Part shown: in pieces, positions 28,135 to 38,155 of the stretch
How positions within the stretch are numbered: position 1 is the first letter of the stretch
Layout: each line of letters begins with the position of its first letter
Program-made: the position numbers and the translations under genes
DNA from: Hyphomicrobium sp. D-2
Lineage (GTDB): Bacteria > Pseudomonadota > Alphaproteobacteria > Rhizobiales > Hyphomicrobiaceae
Assembly: GCF_029872155.1 (NCBI RefSeq)
Contig: NZ_JARXLA010000002.1
Span: forward strand, 850,294 to 914,293
DNA: 64,000 nucleotides
Direction of reading: 5' to 3'
Notes under the pieces: model-generated
What the model was told of the DNA's origin: nothing
Database searches by the model: none
Seen by the model: only the letters and a program-made list of their open reading frames with translations

Positions 28135-31100
28135 ATGCCCAGTCCGCTAGCGAAGCCAACCCGGTCTCAAACGGGTTATCTGCCGTTGGTGCTGTCGCTG
28201 GGCATGCTGCTGCTGGCGCTAGTTGCCAGCGGAACTGCAAACCCTGCGCTGGCGCAGACGCCTCCTGCTGCCGCAACGAATGGCCAACAACAACAGCCCG
28301 CAGCCGCTCCGGCGCAGCCGGTTCAACAGCCGCAGTCCCCACCACCTGCCATCGCCCCGACGCCGGGTGCCGCCACGGTCACGCAGCAGCAGATCGCGCC
28401 AACCGCTAGTCCACCGGCTCCCGCCGCAGCGCCTCAAGCGCCGCCGGTTGCATCCGATCCCGCGCAGCAACCCCACAGGTCCCCGGCTGCGCCTCAGGGC
28501 ACAACCACAAGCTGGACCGGCTAACGGTCAGCAACAGCAGCCGGACCCCGGCGAAACCGCTCCTCCTCCCGCAGCGGGCCACGCCGGCCAGGCACCGGCA
28601 CCCGTACAGCCGACAACGCCTGCGCCCGCTCCAGCACCCGCCGCCGCCGCACCTGCCCCTGCCCCTGCCGCAACACCGGCACCTGCGGCCGAAGTAACGC
28701 CACCGCCATCGGTCGAAGAGCTTCTCAAGCCCGTTAACGCGCTTTCAGGCGCTATCGACGCCGCTGAGAAAAACCTCGAACAGTCGCCCGGCACCCAGAA
28801 AGAACTGGCCACGCTGCGCACGGGAATCGAGAAGCTCGAAACGAAAGCGCGCAGCTCCGCCGAAGCGCTCAAGCCGCGCCTGGAGGAAGTGCGCTCGCAG
28901 ATCGACAAGCTCGGCAAGGCTCCCGGCGCTGAAGATCCGCCCGAAGCGCCTGATGTTGCCGCCGAGCGCCAGCGTCTCAACGGTCTGGCCGCGCAGATCG
29001 ATGGCGCCATCAAGAAAGCCGCGCTGATTGAGGAGCGCGCCCGCCAGCTCATCAGCCGTGTGCAGAACGCGCGCTCCGGCATCTTCACGCGCTTCCTGTT
29101 CAGCCAGACCGACACGCCGCTGCAATGGCGCGTATGGCAACAGGCCGGCAAGCAGCTTCACCTTGCGCAACGCCAGCTCGGCTACATTTTCGGCAACTGG
29201 TGGGAAGCGGCCAAGCTCAGCCCGCTGTCCTTGCTCGGCATCATCGCCTCTACGGCGGCGCTGTTTGCCGGCCTCTATTTTCTGGTCATCCATACGATCC
29301 GTCGTCGCCTCGACCGTGGCGGTGGCAGCAATCCGTCACTGCCTGAACGCGCCGCCATGGCTTCCTGGGTGGCGCTTGCGTATGCGCTGCCACCCACGGC
29401 GGCGCTGGCGCTGCTCTATGCCGGTCTGGACGAACTGGGGCTGCTCTATTGGCAGGTTGCGCGCATCGCGCAGGCTACAGTGTTGCCGATCATTATCGTC
29501 ATCGGCGTGCTGTCTATCAGCCGCGCGCTGCTGCAGCCCAACCGGCCACGGTGGCGCCTGTTCAACATTTCCGATTCCAGCGCGCGCACAGTAAACTTGG
29601 CCGTTCTGGGCATTGCCAGCGTGTTCGCGCTCGATCATCTGGCCAGCAGCCTGGTGCGGATTCTGTCGCTGCCGCTGTCCACCAGCATCGTTTCGGCGTT
29701 TATCGCCAGCCTGCTCTACGCGGTGTTCCTGCTGGTCATCGTGCGCACGCCCCTCGGGCCACCGAGCAACGCCCCCGGCGCGCCCATCGCACGTTGGCAA
29801 CCGATCTGGCTGAAAGTGCTGTTGATCGCGCTGGCGGTGGTTCTCATCGGCACGGCGATGCTGGGCTTTGTGTCGCTGGGCCGCTTCATCACCACCCAGA
29901 TTCTCACTACCGGCGCGGGGATCCTGCTAACCGGCGTGCTTTACATCGCCATACGATGGATTGCCCCTACGCCGAGCGGCGACACGCGGGGCATGAACGA
30001 ATATATCGGCCAGCGGCTCAAACTGGACGATTTCGGGCGCGGTCAACTCGCACGCATTCAGCGCGGCGTACTGATCGTCATGCTGTTTGCCGCTACGCTG
30101 CCGCTGCTGATGCTCTCATGGGGTTTCACCGGCGCGGAGATCGCAAGCTGGGCCCGCGCAGCCATCTTCGGCTTCGAAGCTGGCGGATTGCGCATTTCTC
30201 TGGCGCGTATTCTTGCAGCGGTAGCTTTGTTCGCCGCGCTGCTGGCACTAACCCGCATCGTGCAGCGCTGGCTTGCCAAGGAGGCCCTCTCCGAAGGCCG
30301 GATGGAAGCAGGCCTAGCCAATTCCATCTACACCGGCGCCGGCTACATAGGTTTTGCCGTCGCGGCTCTGGCGGCTATTTCCTATGCCGGGTTCGATATC
30401 ACCAGCCTCGCTATCGTCGCCGGTGCGCTTTCTGTCGGTATCGGTTTCGGTCTCCAGTCCATCGTCAACAACTTCGTCTCCGGCCTCATCCTGCTGGTTG
30501 AGCGGCCGATCAAGGTTGGCGATTGGGTGAAGCTGAAAGAAGGCCAGGGCTACGTACGCCGCATTGCTGTGCGTGCCACCGAAATCGAAACTTTCGATCG
30601 GGCCAGCCTCATCGTTCCAAACTCGCAGCTGATCTCGCAGACGGTCGACAACCTCACCCACCGCAACCTGCTCGGCCGGTTGTCGATCGGCGTGCGGGTT
30701 TCGTATTTCGCCGATCCAGACCACGTCATGCGCGTGCTGCAGCATGTGGCCGAGAAAAGCACGCTTATCCTGCGCCACCCGCCGCCGTTCGTCGTGCTGG
30801 AAAACCTGGGCGACAACGGCATGGACTTCAGCCTGCGCGTCTATCTGGCCGACATCAACAAATCGCTTGGTGCACAGACAGAGCTGCGGGCCGAAATCGT
30901 CCGGGCCCTGCGCGCGGAAGGCATCAACATTCCGTTTGCGTCCGCGCTTGCAGGCCACGCCACCATCGATACGCCCGCTGGCCGTACCTTCATCGAGATT
31001 GGCGTCGCCCATGACAGCGACCCCGATGAAGTGCTCAAGGCGCTGCGGGAAGCTGCTGTGCGCGGCGATGATGAGTGCAACGATATCCACATCGCCTTCG

Positions 31101-31348
31101 AGGATATCGCCGAAAACGCTCTCATTTTCTCGCTGTCGGTACCTGTTGCGGAAGGCGTCCATGCGGGCGCGGTGCGCAGCGAACTGCGTACGCAGGCGGT
31201 CAAATGTCTGCGCGAACGCGGCATTTCGCTGGCCAGTCCGCAACGCTCGATCCGTCTGCGCGATCTCGACGACCTGCGGTCAGCAATGGCACGCCGCAAC
31301 GCTGAAAACGCGATGGGTTTCAGCAATGACAAGCCCGATGGCGAGTGA
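28135..31348 (+). pseudogene. Large MscS-type mechanosensitive channel, one apparent frameshift
   Basis: An inner-membrane channel that opens under membrane tension to release solutes. The signal peptide (SLGMLLLALVASGTANPALA) and a Pro/Gln/Ala-rich linker are read in the first frame from ATG 28135. That frame stops at 28524, while the rest of the protein is open in the next frame. Removing one G from GGG at 28497-28499 gives a smooth PQAQPQAGPANGQQQQ junction and a protein of about 1070 residues. Then come a DUF3772-like region, about ten membrane helices, and the MscS core (VGIGFGLQSIVNNFVSGLIL, VERPIKVGDWVKL). After the normal cytoplasmic domain, a second copy of that domain follows. Frame break: sequencing error or true loss. 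Confidence 0.82.
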
Positions 31349-31421
31349 GAGCAACCGCCACCTGCTTTGACGGCATGCGGCAGACAACAGTGAAACACTG
31401 ACACGGGATCAATCGGCAATC

Positions 31422-31823
31422 ATGCGTATCGTTCTGGCATTCGCTTTCGCCGTGATGACCGCAACAACGGCGACGAGCGCCGCTGAGGTAGCGATCCCGG
31501 AGCGCTACCACGGTTCATGGCAGCCGACTGAAATGGGAACGCCTCCTGGCTGCGCTGCCAATGACGCCGACATTCGCATCCGCATCAACACGAACACTGT
31601 GGATCTGCACGAAGGTCAGTGCACCGTGCGCGAGGCGGCGACGCAGGACGATAATTCGGTGCAGGTTCGCAGCGATTGCGGGCAGGAAGATTCGGCCTGG
31701 GCTGCGGACGAGCAATGGTCGCTCGCGCCCGATGCCGATGGCAGCGAGAGCTATCTCGTCATCGCAGGCCGCTCAGCTGCAACGGGCGACTATCGTTACG
31801 TCTATGGACGCTGCACCGAGTAA
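31422..31823 (+). CDS. Small secreted protein, function unknown
   Basis: A 133-residue protein with a signal peptide (IVLAFAFAVMTATTATSAAE). The mature part starts IPERYHGSWQPTEMGTPPGC and contains four Cys (PPGCAAN, EGQCTVRE, RSDCGQED, YGRCTE), probably two disulfides. The H-G-S-W opening resembles small periplasmic proteins that adopt a lipocalin-like fold, but I cannot place it in a named family. It follows the MscS gene by 73 bases on the same strand and converges on gltX. Confidence 0.8.
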   Translation: MRIVLAFAFAVMTATTATSAAEVAIPERYHGSWQPTEMGTPPGCAANDADIRIRINTNTVDLHEGQCTVREAATQDDNSVQVRSDCGQEDSAWAADEQWSLAPDADGSESYLVIAGRSAATGDYRYVYGRCTE

Positions 31824-31894
31824 GTCGGCGGCCGCCACAAGCACACACCTCACGTGGCACAACCCGCTTTGCCCGGGCGCGCGATGCAGCGCCT

Positions 31895-33262
31895 TCAGGC
31901 GCGCTCGCCCCTGAGACGCGCTGCGGCGCGATTGCGGCCAATCAACGGCAACAGCGCCTTCAATTCCGGACCATCGTTGCGCCCCGTCAAGGCCATGCGC
32001 AGCGGATGGAACAAGCCGCGGCCCTTGCGCCCGCTGGCGGACTTCACCTTCGCGATCCAGTCATCCCACGTTGTATCGGACCATGGTTCAGCGGGCAGCA
32101 GTCCGGCAGCAATGTCGGTCAGCTCCCGATCTTCAATTAGCGGATCGGTTCTGTCAGCCACAACGCGCCACCAGATCGCGGCATCGCCAAGCACACTGAT
32201 GTTGCCGCGCACGGCCAGCCAGAACGCCGCGTCACCGCCGACACCAAGATCTGCCAGCCGCGCGGCAACCTCATCATAGGGCGTTGCATGCAGCAGCCGC
32301 GCGTTGAGGCTTTTCAACTCCTCCGGATCGAAGCGTGCGGGAGCAGTGGAAATCTTTGAGAATGCAAACCGCGCAGCCAGTTCGTCGATATCGGCCACCG
32401 CCTCGATCGCATCGGATGTACCGATCAGCGCCGTATAACTCGACACCGCCATCGGTTCGATACCGCCTTCGCGCAGGCTCTCGATCGAAAGCGCGCCAAG
32501 CCGCTTGGACAACGCCGCGCCATCGGCGCCGACCAACAGGCTGTGATGCCCGAACGCCGGCGGCACCGCGCCCAGCGCCTCGAACAACTGCAACTGCACA
32601 CCCGTGTTGGTGACGTGATCTTCGCCCCGAATGATGTGCGTAATCCCGAACTCGGCGTCATCGACAACGCTGGTGAACGTGTAGAGGAAGCTGCCATCGG
32701 CCCGGATCACCACCGGATCGGACAATGAACCGACATCTACGGTCTGGTCGCCGCGAATAAGATCGTTCCACGATACAATCGTCGGCAGCGGCGTGAGGCT
32801 GCCAGTTTCGCTGTTGTCCAGCCGGAAGCGCCAGTGCGGCCGGCGTCCCTCAGCCGCTAGGGCCGCGTGCTCTTCCGGCGTGATCTTCAAGGCCGCGCGA
32901 TCATAGATCGGCGGCATGCCGCGCGCCCGCTGACGCTTGCGCTTTCGATCAAGCTCGTCCTCAGTCTCGTAACAGGCATAAAGCCTGCCCTGTGCCTTCA
33001 GCGCTTCGGCCGCTGCCTCATAGCGATCCGTGCGGTCGGACTGTCGCTCCTCAACATCCCACCGCAGTCCGAGCCAGTCGAGATCGATCCTGATGCCTTC
33101 GGCGAATTCGGCTGTCGAGCGCTGCAGGTCGGTGTCGTCCATGCGCAGCATGAACGTGCCGCCGGAGTTGCGAGCGAACAGCCAGTTGAGCAATGCGGTG
33201 CGCACATTGCCAACATGCAGGCGCCCGGTGGGGCTCGGCGCGAAGCGGACTTTGACGGACAT
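31895..33262 (-). CDS. gltX: Glutamyl-tRNA synthetase
   Basis: Class I synthetase that charges tRNA-Glu, and often tRNA-Gln as well in alphaproteobacteria. 455 residues. The ATP motifs are [17 protein letters not shown] (HIGH variant) and [10 protein letters not shown] (KMSKS variant). The discriminating-pocket region has [20 protein letters not shown]. The C-terminal anticodon-binding domain is helical and complete. Many alphaproteobacteria carry two GluRS genes; whether this is the only one cannot be known here. The 269-base gap upstream (33263-33531) shows no gene. Confidence 0.96.
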   Translation of the reverse strand: MSVKVRFAPSPTGRLHVGNVRTALLNWLFARNSGGTFMLRMDDTDLQRSTAEFAEGIRIDLDWLGLRWDVEERQSDRTDRYEAAAEALKAQGRLYACYETEDELDRKRKRQRARGMPPIYDRAALKITPEEHAALAAEGRRPHWRFRLDNSETGSLTPLPTIVSWNDLIRGDQTVDVGSLSDPVVIRADGSFLYTFTSVVDDAEFGITHIIRGEDHVTNTGVQLQLFEALGAVPPAFGHHSLLVGADGAALSKRLGALSIESLREGGIEPMAVSSYTALIGTSDAIEAVADIDELAARFAFSKISTAPARFDPEELKSLNARLLHATPYDEVAARLADLGVGGDAAFWLAVRGNISVLGDAAIWWRVVADRTDPLIEDRELTDIAAGLLPAEPWSDTTWDDWIAKVKSASGRKGRGLFHPLRMALTGRNDGPELKALLPLIGRNRAAARLRGERA

Positions 33263-33531
33263 GGCGGATTACAATCGATGTGGTTGGGGTGATGCAGTGC
33301 GGTCAACGAAGTTTCCGGGCGCAGCCCGATCATAACAGCATTGGCCCCTATTGGTGGTGTCGAAAGCATCCGTCAAAAGAAGGCTGTTGTTCACGGGCGG
33401 TGCTGCTCCACCCCTCGCAAACGCGTAGCCGGAATGCGGCAAGGCCGGCGCTGATAAGCCCCGGCCCCGCCTCAAGACGTTACGGAAGCACTGCTGGCAC
33501 GCAGCTTACCGCATCGGCTCCTTAAACGTGC

Positions 33532-34914
33532 TTACCAGTCGACCTGCGCACGGGCGCCGAAGCCCTTGATCGTCGCGCCGTCGTTTACGTTGGTGGCACC
33601 AACGTTGCCGCCGGTGATGTCAGACTGGTTGTAGTTGAACATCAGGCGGGTGTGGTTATTCAGATGCCAGTTCACGCCCAGCTGCCAGGTGTTCTGGTTG
33701 CCGCACATCGTGCAGGTGGCAATCAGGCTGGCATTGTCGCTGAGGTCAATCACGTCATAACGGGCAGCAAGCTGCCAGGCGCCGTGGCCACCCTCAAACA
33801 CGGGATTGAGAACCTTCACGCGCTGGAACGCACCGTTCTTGTACGGGCGGGTTTCGCCGGTCAGGAACCAGGTACCTTCGATGTACCAGCCGCGATAGGT
33901 CAGACCGACGCCGCTAAACAGCGGCGATACGTCAGCGTGCAGCTGCGCATATTCACCCTGGATCGACCACGGGCCATGTACGTAAGCCGCTTCAACACCC
34001 CAGAAGTTATCCTGATCGAAGATCTGTGGCGTTGAGACGAAACGGTTGGCAAGATGCAGGTCCGCACCGCGCGCGCGATAGCGGAAGAACTGATCGTTGT
34101 TGGGAGCGATGTTCGTGCGGTTCTCAGTGGCACCGTCACGATAACGCCAGCTACCACCGAAGTGCAGCACACGGCCTTCTTCGTTGATCGGCGCGAAGGT
34201 CAGGCGGGCGGAACCCGTCTCTACGTCGCGCATGAAGTCTTCTTCGGTACCCGTGGTCGGGCCAAACAGACCGGCCGACAGCGTGTAGTGCTTGTCCGTC
34301 AGCAGCAGGCCGACGCCGATCTGGCGGTCAAGACCGAACGCTTCGACGAACGAGGCGCGCTCCAGGAACTCGATGTAGTTCGAGCTCGTCAGATGCTCCA
34401 GCGAGTTGAAGGTCTTGAAGTTACCGACCTGAATGGCGAAGTGCTTGCCCCAGCCGGTATACTTGAAATAGGCGTCCTTCATCGAAACAGCGTCGTTGGC
34501 GAAGTCCGCTTCGAGGATGTAGTCAACGTCACCCCACACCGTGCCTTGAACGCCAAGGCGTGCACGGCGCAGTTCCATAGCGCTGACGCTCGGGCTGCCG
34601 GTGATCGCGCGATCCTGATTGATCGCGTTGTAATCGGTCTGCAAACGACCGCGCACCTTCATCTTGAAGTTGCCGTCCTTGCTGGAAAGCTCCGGAGCGC
34701 CGCTCCACTTCACCTTCAGGTCGTTGTCTTTCTTAGCGGCCTTCTTAGATTCAGCCACTTCACGCTGCAGTTCGCGGATCTGCGCCTGCATCGCTTCAAG
34801 ATCAGCTTCCACGCGGTGGATGCCATCTGCCTGTGCGCCGACACTGGTCGACATCAGCGCCGCAAGTACGCCGGCTGCAAACACGTTCCGTCCGGAATAG
34901 GATTTCCAGTTCAC
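33532..34914 (-). CDS. OprP/OprO-type porin (first of tandem pair)
   Basis: A trimeric outer-membrane porin of the phosphate-selective OprO/OprP family, 460 residues. Signal peptide RNVFAAGVLAALMSTSVGAQA, then a periplasmic coiled coil (VEADLEAMQAQIRELQREVA) that usually contacts peptidoglycan, then the barrel. Family-typical runs include KMKVRGRLQTDYNAINQDR, YFKYTGWGKHFAIQVGNFKT and SIQGEYAQL. The C-terminus ends in Trp (RAQVDW), the barrel assembly signal. GTG 34914 was chosen because GGAGAG lies upstream and the signal peptide begins there. Substrate is uncertain; the family includes phosphate, polyphosphate and general anion channels. A close paralogue lies upstream. Confidence 0.9.
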   Translation of the reverse strand: MNWKSYSGRNVFAAGVLAALMSTSVGAQADGIHRVEADLEAMQAQIRELQREVAESKKAAKKDNDLKVKWSGAPELSSKDGNFKMKVRGRLQTDYNAINQDRAITGSPSVSAMELRRARLGVQGTVWGDVDYILEADFANDAVSMKDAYFKYTGWGKHFAIQVGNFKTFNSLEHLTSSNYIEFLERASFVEAFGLDRQIGVGLLLTDKHYTLSAGLFGPTTGTEEDFMRDVETGSARLTFAPINEEGRVLHFGGSWRYRDGATENRTNIAPNNDQFFRYRARGADLHLANRFVSTPQIFDQDNFWGVEAAYVHGPWSIQGEYAQLHADVSPLFSGVGLTYRGWYIEGTWFLTGETRPYKNGAFQRVKVLNPVFEGGHGAWQLAARYDVIDLSDNASLIATCTMCGNQNTWQLGVNWHLNNHTRLMFNYNQSDITGGNVGATNVNDGATIKGFGARAQVDW

Positions 34915-35195
34915 CTTCGCTCTCCATATGTGCCCGTTGTCGGGCATTCGCCTTGAGTGCGCGGAGAGGACGTGATTCATAATACAGCTATGTGTCAGTG
35001 GACCGTGTCGGAGCGTGCTCTTTTTACAATGCGAATCGCGTGGTTGCCTGCCACCAAAAACAACGCGCATTGGGTCGCACAGTGGATATGCCTGTGCAGA
35101 AACAGTGGAGCAGTCCGCGTGCGCGGCACGCAAAAAACGGCCGTGCCATCGCTGACAGCCCGGGGCCTTGCGAAAGTACGGGAGAGTGAAACGGT

Positions 35196-36619
35196 TTACC
35201 AGTCGATTTGCAGGCGTGAACCGAAGCCCTTGATCTTGGCGCCGTCGTTGACGTTTGCTCCGGCGAGGAAACCGCCTTCAATCGAAGACTCGCCATAGTT
35301 CAGCATCACGCGCGTGTAATCGTTCAGCCACCAGTTGACGCCCGCCTGCCACGTGTTCTGGATACCGCAGGTCGCGCACGCCGCAATCGTCGTCGCGTTG
35401 TCCTTCAGGTTGAGCGCATCATATCGTGCTACGAGCTGCCAGGCGCCGTGCCCGCCCTCGTTCACCGGATTGAGCACCTTCTGGCGTACAAACTCGCCTT
35501 CCTTATAAGGCCGTGTCTCACCGGTCAGGAACCAACCGGCTTCGACGTACCAGCCATTGTAACCTGGGTCCTGCCCCACGAACAGCGGCGCCACATCGCC
35601 ATTAAGCTGCGCATATTCACCCTGGATCGACCACGGTCCCCACACTACGCCGCTTCAAGGCCCCAGAACGTATCGCGGTTGAAGATCGCCGGCGTGGCAA
35701 CGAAGCGGTTGGCAAGGTGCAGGTTGGCGCCACGCGCCCGATAGTTGAAGAACTGATCGTTGTTCGGCGCGATATTCGTACGCAACTCCTGCGCACCATG
35801 GCGCTGGCGCCAACTTGCCGCCAGATGCAAGACGTGACCTTCGTCATTGATTGGAGCAACGGTGATGCGCGCTGCGCCGGTCTTCATGTCCTGCAGCCAG
35901 TCCACCTGATTGGAAACTGTCGGACCATAGAGGCCCGCCGCAAGCGTGAAATGATCGCGCACGTACAGGGCACCGATGCCGACCTGGCGATCAAGACCGA
36001 ACGCCTCGATGAACGCAGCGCGCTCCATGAACTCGATGTAGTTGGCACTCATGATGTGCTCAAGCGAGTTGAAGGTCTTGAAGTTGCCAACGCGCAAGCG
36101 GAAGTCCGGCCCCCAGCCCGTATATTCAAAGAAGGCGTCCTTCACGGAGGTTGTATCGCTCGCGAAGTCGACTTCGAACTTGTGCTTGGTATCTTCGGCG
36201 ATCACGCCTTCAACGCCCAGACGGGCGCGGCGCAGTTCGGCGGCGCTGACATCAGGCGAGTTGGTGATGTCGCGATCCTGATTGATGGCGTTGTAATCGA
36301 CGTTGAGGCGCCCGCGCACCTTCATCTTGTATTTGCCGTCCTTGCTCGACAGCTCGGGCGCACCCTTCCACTTCACCTTCAGGTCAAGGTCGTCTTTCTT
36401 CTTCGCGGCCTGCTTCTCGGCCTGCGCCCGCGCCTCGGCCCGGTTGTCTTCGATCTGCTGCTGCAGATTTCGGATCTGATCCTGCATAACGCGAAGCTGC
36501 GCTTCAAGCTGATCCGTACTATCTGCCTGCGCTGGCACAACGCTTAATACCGCACCCAAAAGCGCATATGGCACAATCTGACCGGGGCGCACAAAACGCA
36601 CATTAGTTTTCATTTTCAT
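35196..36619 (-). pseudogene. OprP/OprO-type porin (second of pair), one apparent frameshift
   Basis: Paralogue of the downstream porin with the same layout: signal peptide (YALLGAVLSVVPAQADS), coiled coil (LEAQLRVMQDQIRNLQQQI) and barrel ending LQIDW. The frame from ATG 36619 stops after FWGLEAA at about 35647, while the remaining 149 residues (GPWSIQGEYAQLNGDV onward) are open in another frame. The intact paralogue reads FWGVEAAYVHGPWS here; adding one base near 35645 gives GLEAAYVWGPWS and a 474-residue protein. GCGGAGAA precedes the first ATG. Sequence on both sides of the break is well conserved, so the loss is recent or an artefact. Confidence 0.85.
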
Positions 36620-37010
36620 TTCTCCGCTAAAAGCCTTGCAGCACGAAACTCGAAACTGAGTTTTTGAGCCGGCGCGACGAAGCCTCCGTTATGATGGAGG
36701 GATGTTCGCTATAACATATTGTTATATAAGCTCTTTTTTGGCTGCTAACCGATTCTTGCCCTGCGCGTCGGCGGGCATTTTAAAAGTCTGGGCGAAGCCT
36801 GCGGATAAAACAGAAGGTGTGGCCGAAACCGATCAGAACGGCTGCTATTACGGCTATTTCGACCACTAAAAGATCATGACTGCGACAGCGCAAATACGCC
36901 CACTGCCGCAAATGAATTTGCGTCTTCTTGGAAACAGAAATTATGGTTGCTTAATTGAATTGGCGAATACGCATTGGCTCTATCCAAAGAGCTGCGATTC
37001 CCCGTGCAAT
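36620..37010. other. Porin control region; no gene
   Basis: 391 bases between the XRE-cupin regulator and the porin, both read leftward, so this region is upstream of the porin and downstream of the regulator. It has a clear operator-like palindrome at 36710. A further stem (CCTCC with GGAGG near 36683-36699) also lies here. Low-GC for this genome. Confidence 0.5.
36710..36726. promoter_or_regulatory. Operator-like palindrome upstream of porin
   Basis: TATAACA, TAT, TGTTATA: a perfect 7-bp inverted repeat with 3-base centre, about 91-107 bases before the second porin start. The neighbouring XRE-cupin regulator is an obvious but untested candidate to bind it. Confidence 0.5.
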
Positions 37011-37646
37011 TTACAAATTCGTCAGGCGTGCTCTGACGAGGTAAAAGCGCGTCTCGCCATCGAAAATGTTTCGCAGGCTGCGCGGACTGTCAGTTTCCAC
37101 AACATACGCTGCATCGCCTTCTTCCAGCAGAAGCGGCGCGTTATCATCGCCAACGGTCAATTCTACGCGTCCGTGCACGATGACGAAGCTTTCGGCAGTA
37201 GCCTCAGCTCGCGATGGCAACACCTCTGAGTGGTCAACAGCAATGCTGCCCTCGAAAATGTCCGCCGACATCACATTGTGTTCCGGCAGCAGATTTCTAA
37301 GCGTGAAAGATCCACCCGCCGACGACAGCACAGTGGCGTTTTTGCGCGTGAGCACAACAGTGCGGCGCGGCTCAGGCGGCGCAATCAGCGCTGACAATTG
37401 GACATCGAGCGCATCCGCAACCCTTTTCAGCAACAGGATGGTTGGCACGCTCTGTCCGTTTTCGATCTGACTGAGCATCGCCCTGCTGACATGCGCACGT
37501 TGCGCGAGACGCTCCAGCGAGTAGCGGCGGCGGGTTCGCAAACCACGCACGCGCGCTCCAATTGCCAGCGGAAGCGCAGCTTCGACCTCAGATCGCCCGT
37601 TAACGTGCGCACTGCGTCGGCGATTTACTGAGTCGTTGCCGTCCAT
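37011..37646 (-). CDS. XRE-family regulator with cupin sensor domain
   Basis: A 211-residue transcription regulator. An N-terminal helix-turn-helix occupies about residues 24-80 (RVRGLRTRRRYSLERLAQRA, VSRAMLSQIENGQSVPT). The C-terminal cupin beta-barrel (about 135-205) includes SFVIVHGRVELTVGDD and LLEEGDAAYV, the usual small-molecule sensor. Members control amino-acid, polyamine or efflux genes; the ligand here is unknown. ATG 37646 was chosen because GAGGGGG lies upstream; the frame continues to 38012 without family resemblance. It lies upstream of the two porins in the same direction, so it may regulate them. Confidence 0.88.
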   Translation of the reverse strand: MDGNDSVNRRRSAHVNGRSEVEAALPLAIGARVRGLRTRRRYSLERLAQRAHVSRAMLSQIENGQSVPTILLLKRVADALDVQLSALIAPPEPRRTVVLTRKNATVLSSAGGSFTLRNLLPEHNVMSADIFEGSIAVDHSEVLPSRAEATAESFVIVHGRVELTVGDDNAPLLLEEGDAAYVVETDSPRSLRNIFDGETRFYLVRARLTNL

Positions 37647-38155
37647 TGCCCCCTCGACCAATCGCAAGCCGCCGTCCACCGGCATTACCGACGGACACGT
37701 GCAGCCCTCAATGCAAGGCAACGCTAGCGGCGCGATGAACGCGACCGAACCAACAATTCGTTCTGAGCTTATCCAAATGGCGAGAATGAAGCCGCAGGCC
37801 CGCGGCAATGCTGGCATTCGTGTGCAGGCCAGTGGCCAGGCCGGAAAATCGACGCACCGATACAGCTTGACCCGCGTCTTACCGTGCGAGTTGAAAATGA
37901 CATCCCAACAATTGAAAATTATGCGCAAAGGAGCGTCGCGCGCATTTTCACTGGTCTTTGGGTCGAGAACTGCTCCCTCAGTGCAACCGTCGGGGAAATT
38001 TGCAAGCGGCAAAAAGCGGTAAGCTACGGGGCCGAAAAATCAGAGAACACGAAATGCAGTGTAGAGCGGCATCGCAGGACACGCGCCGCTCCAGTTCGCT
38101 GACGTATTTTGAACGCAACGCAGTGCCCTACGCCCGCGCTTGCCAGAGCCTACGG
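37647..38155. other. 509-base gap, nothing reliable
   Basis: Open frames exist on both strands but lack ribosome sites and recognisable sequence. It should contain the XRE-cupin promoter and the end of the sugar-transferase transcript. Confidence 0.4.

Noticed and set aside
33532..36619. Pho box upstream of the OprP-type porins
   Set aside because: No CTGTCAT-N4/5-CTGTCAT tandem found in either upstream region, so phosphate control is not supported by the sequence.
36745..36870. Short open frame ending NGCYYGYFDH upstream of the porin
   Set aside because: About 43 codons from a TTG with no ribosome site and no family; kept only as a note.
37636..38022. A 128-codon plus-strand open frame upstream of the XRE-cupin gene
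   Set aside because: It overlaps the regulator's start, has no ribosome site and low-complexity basic composition.
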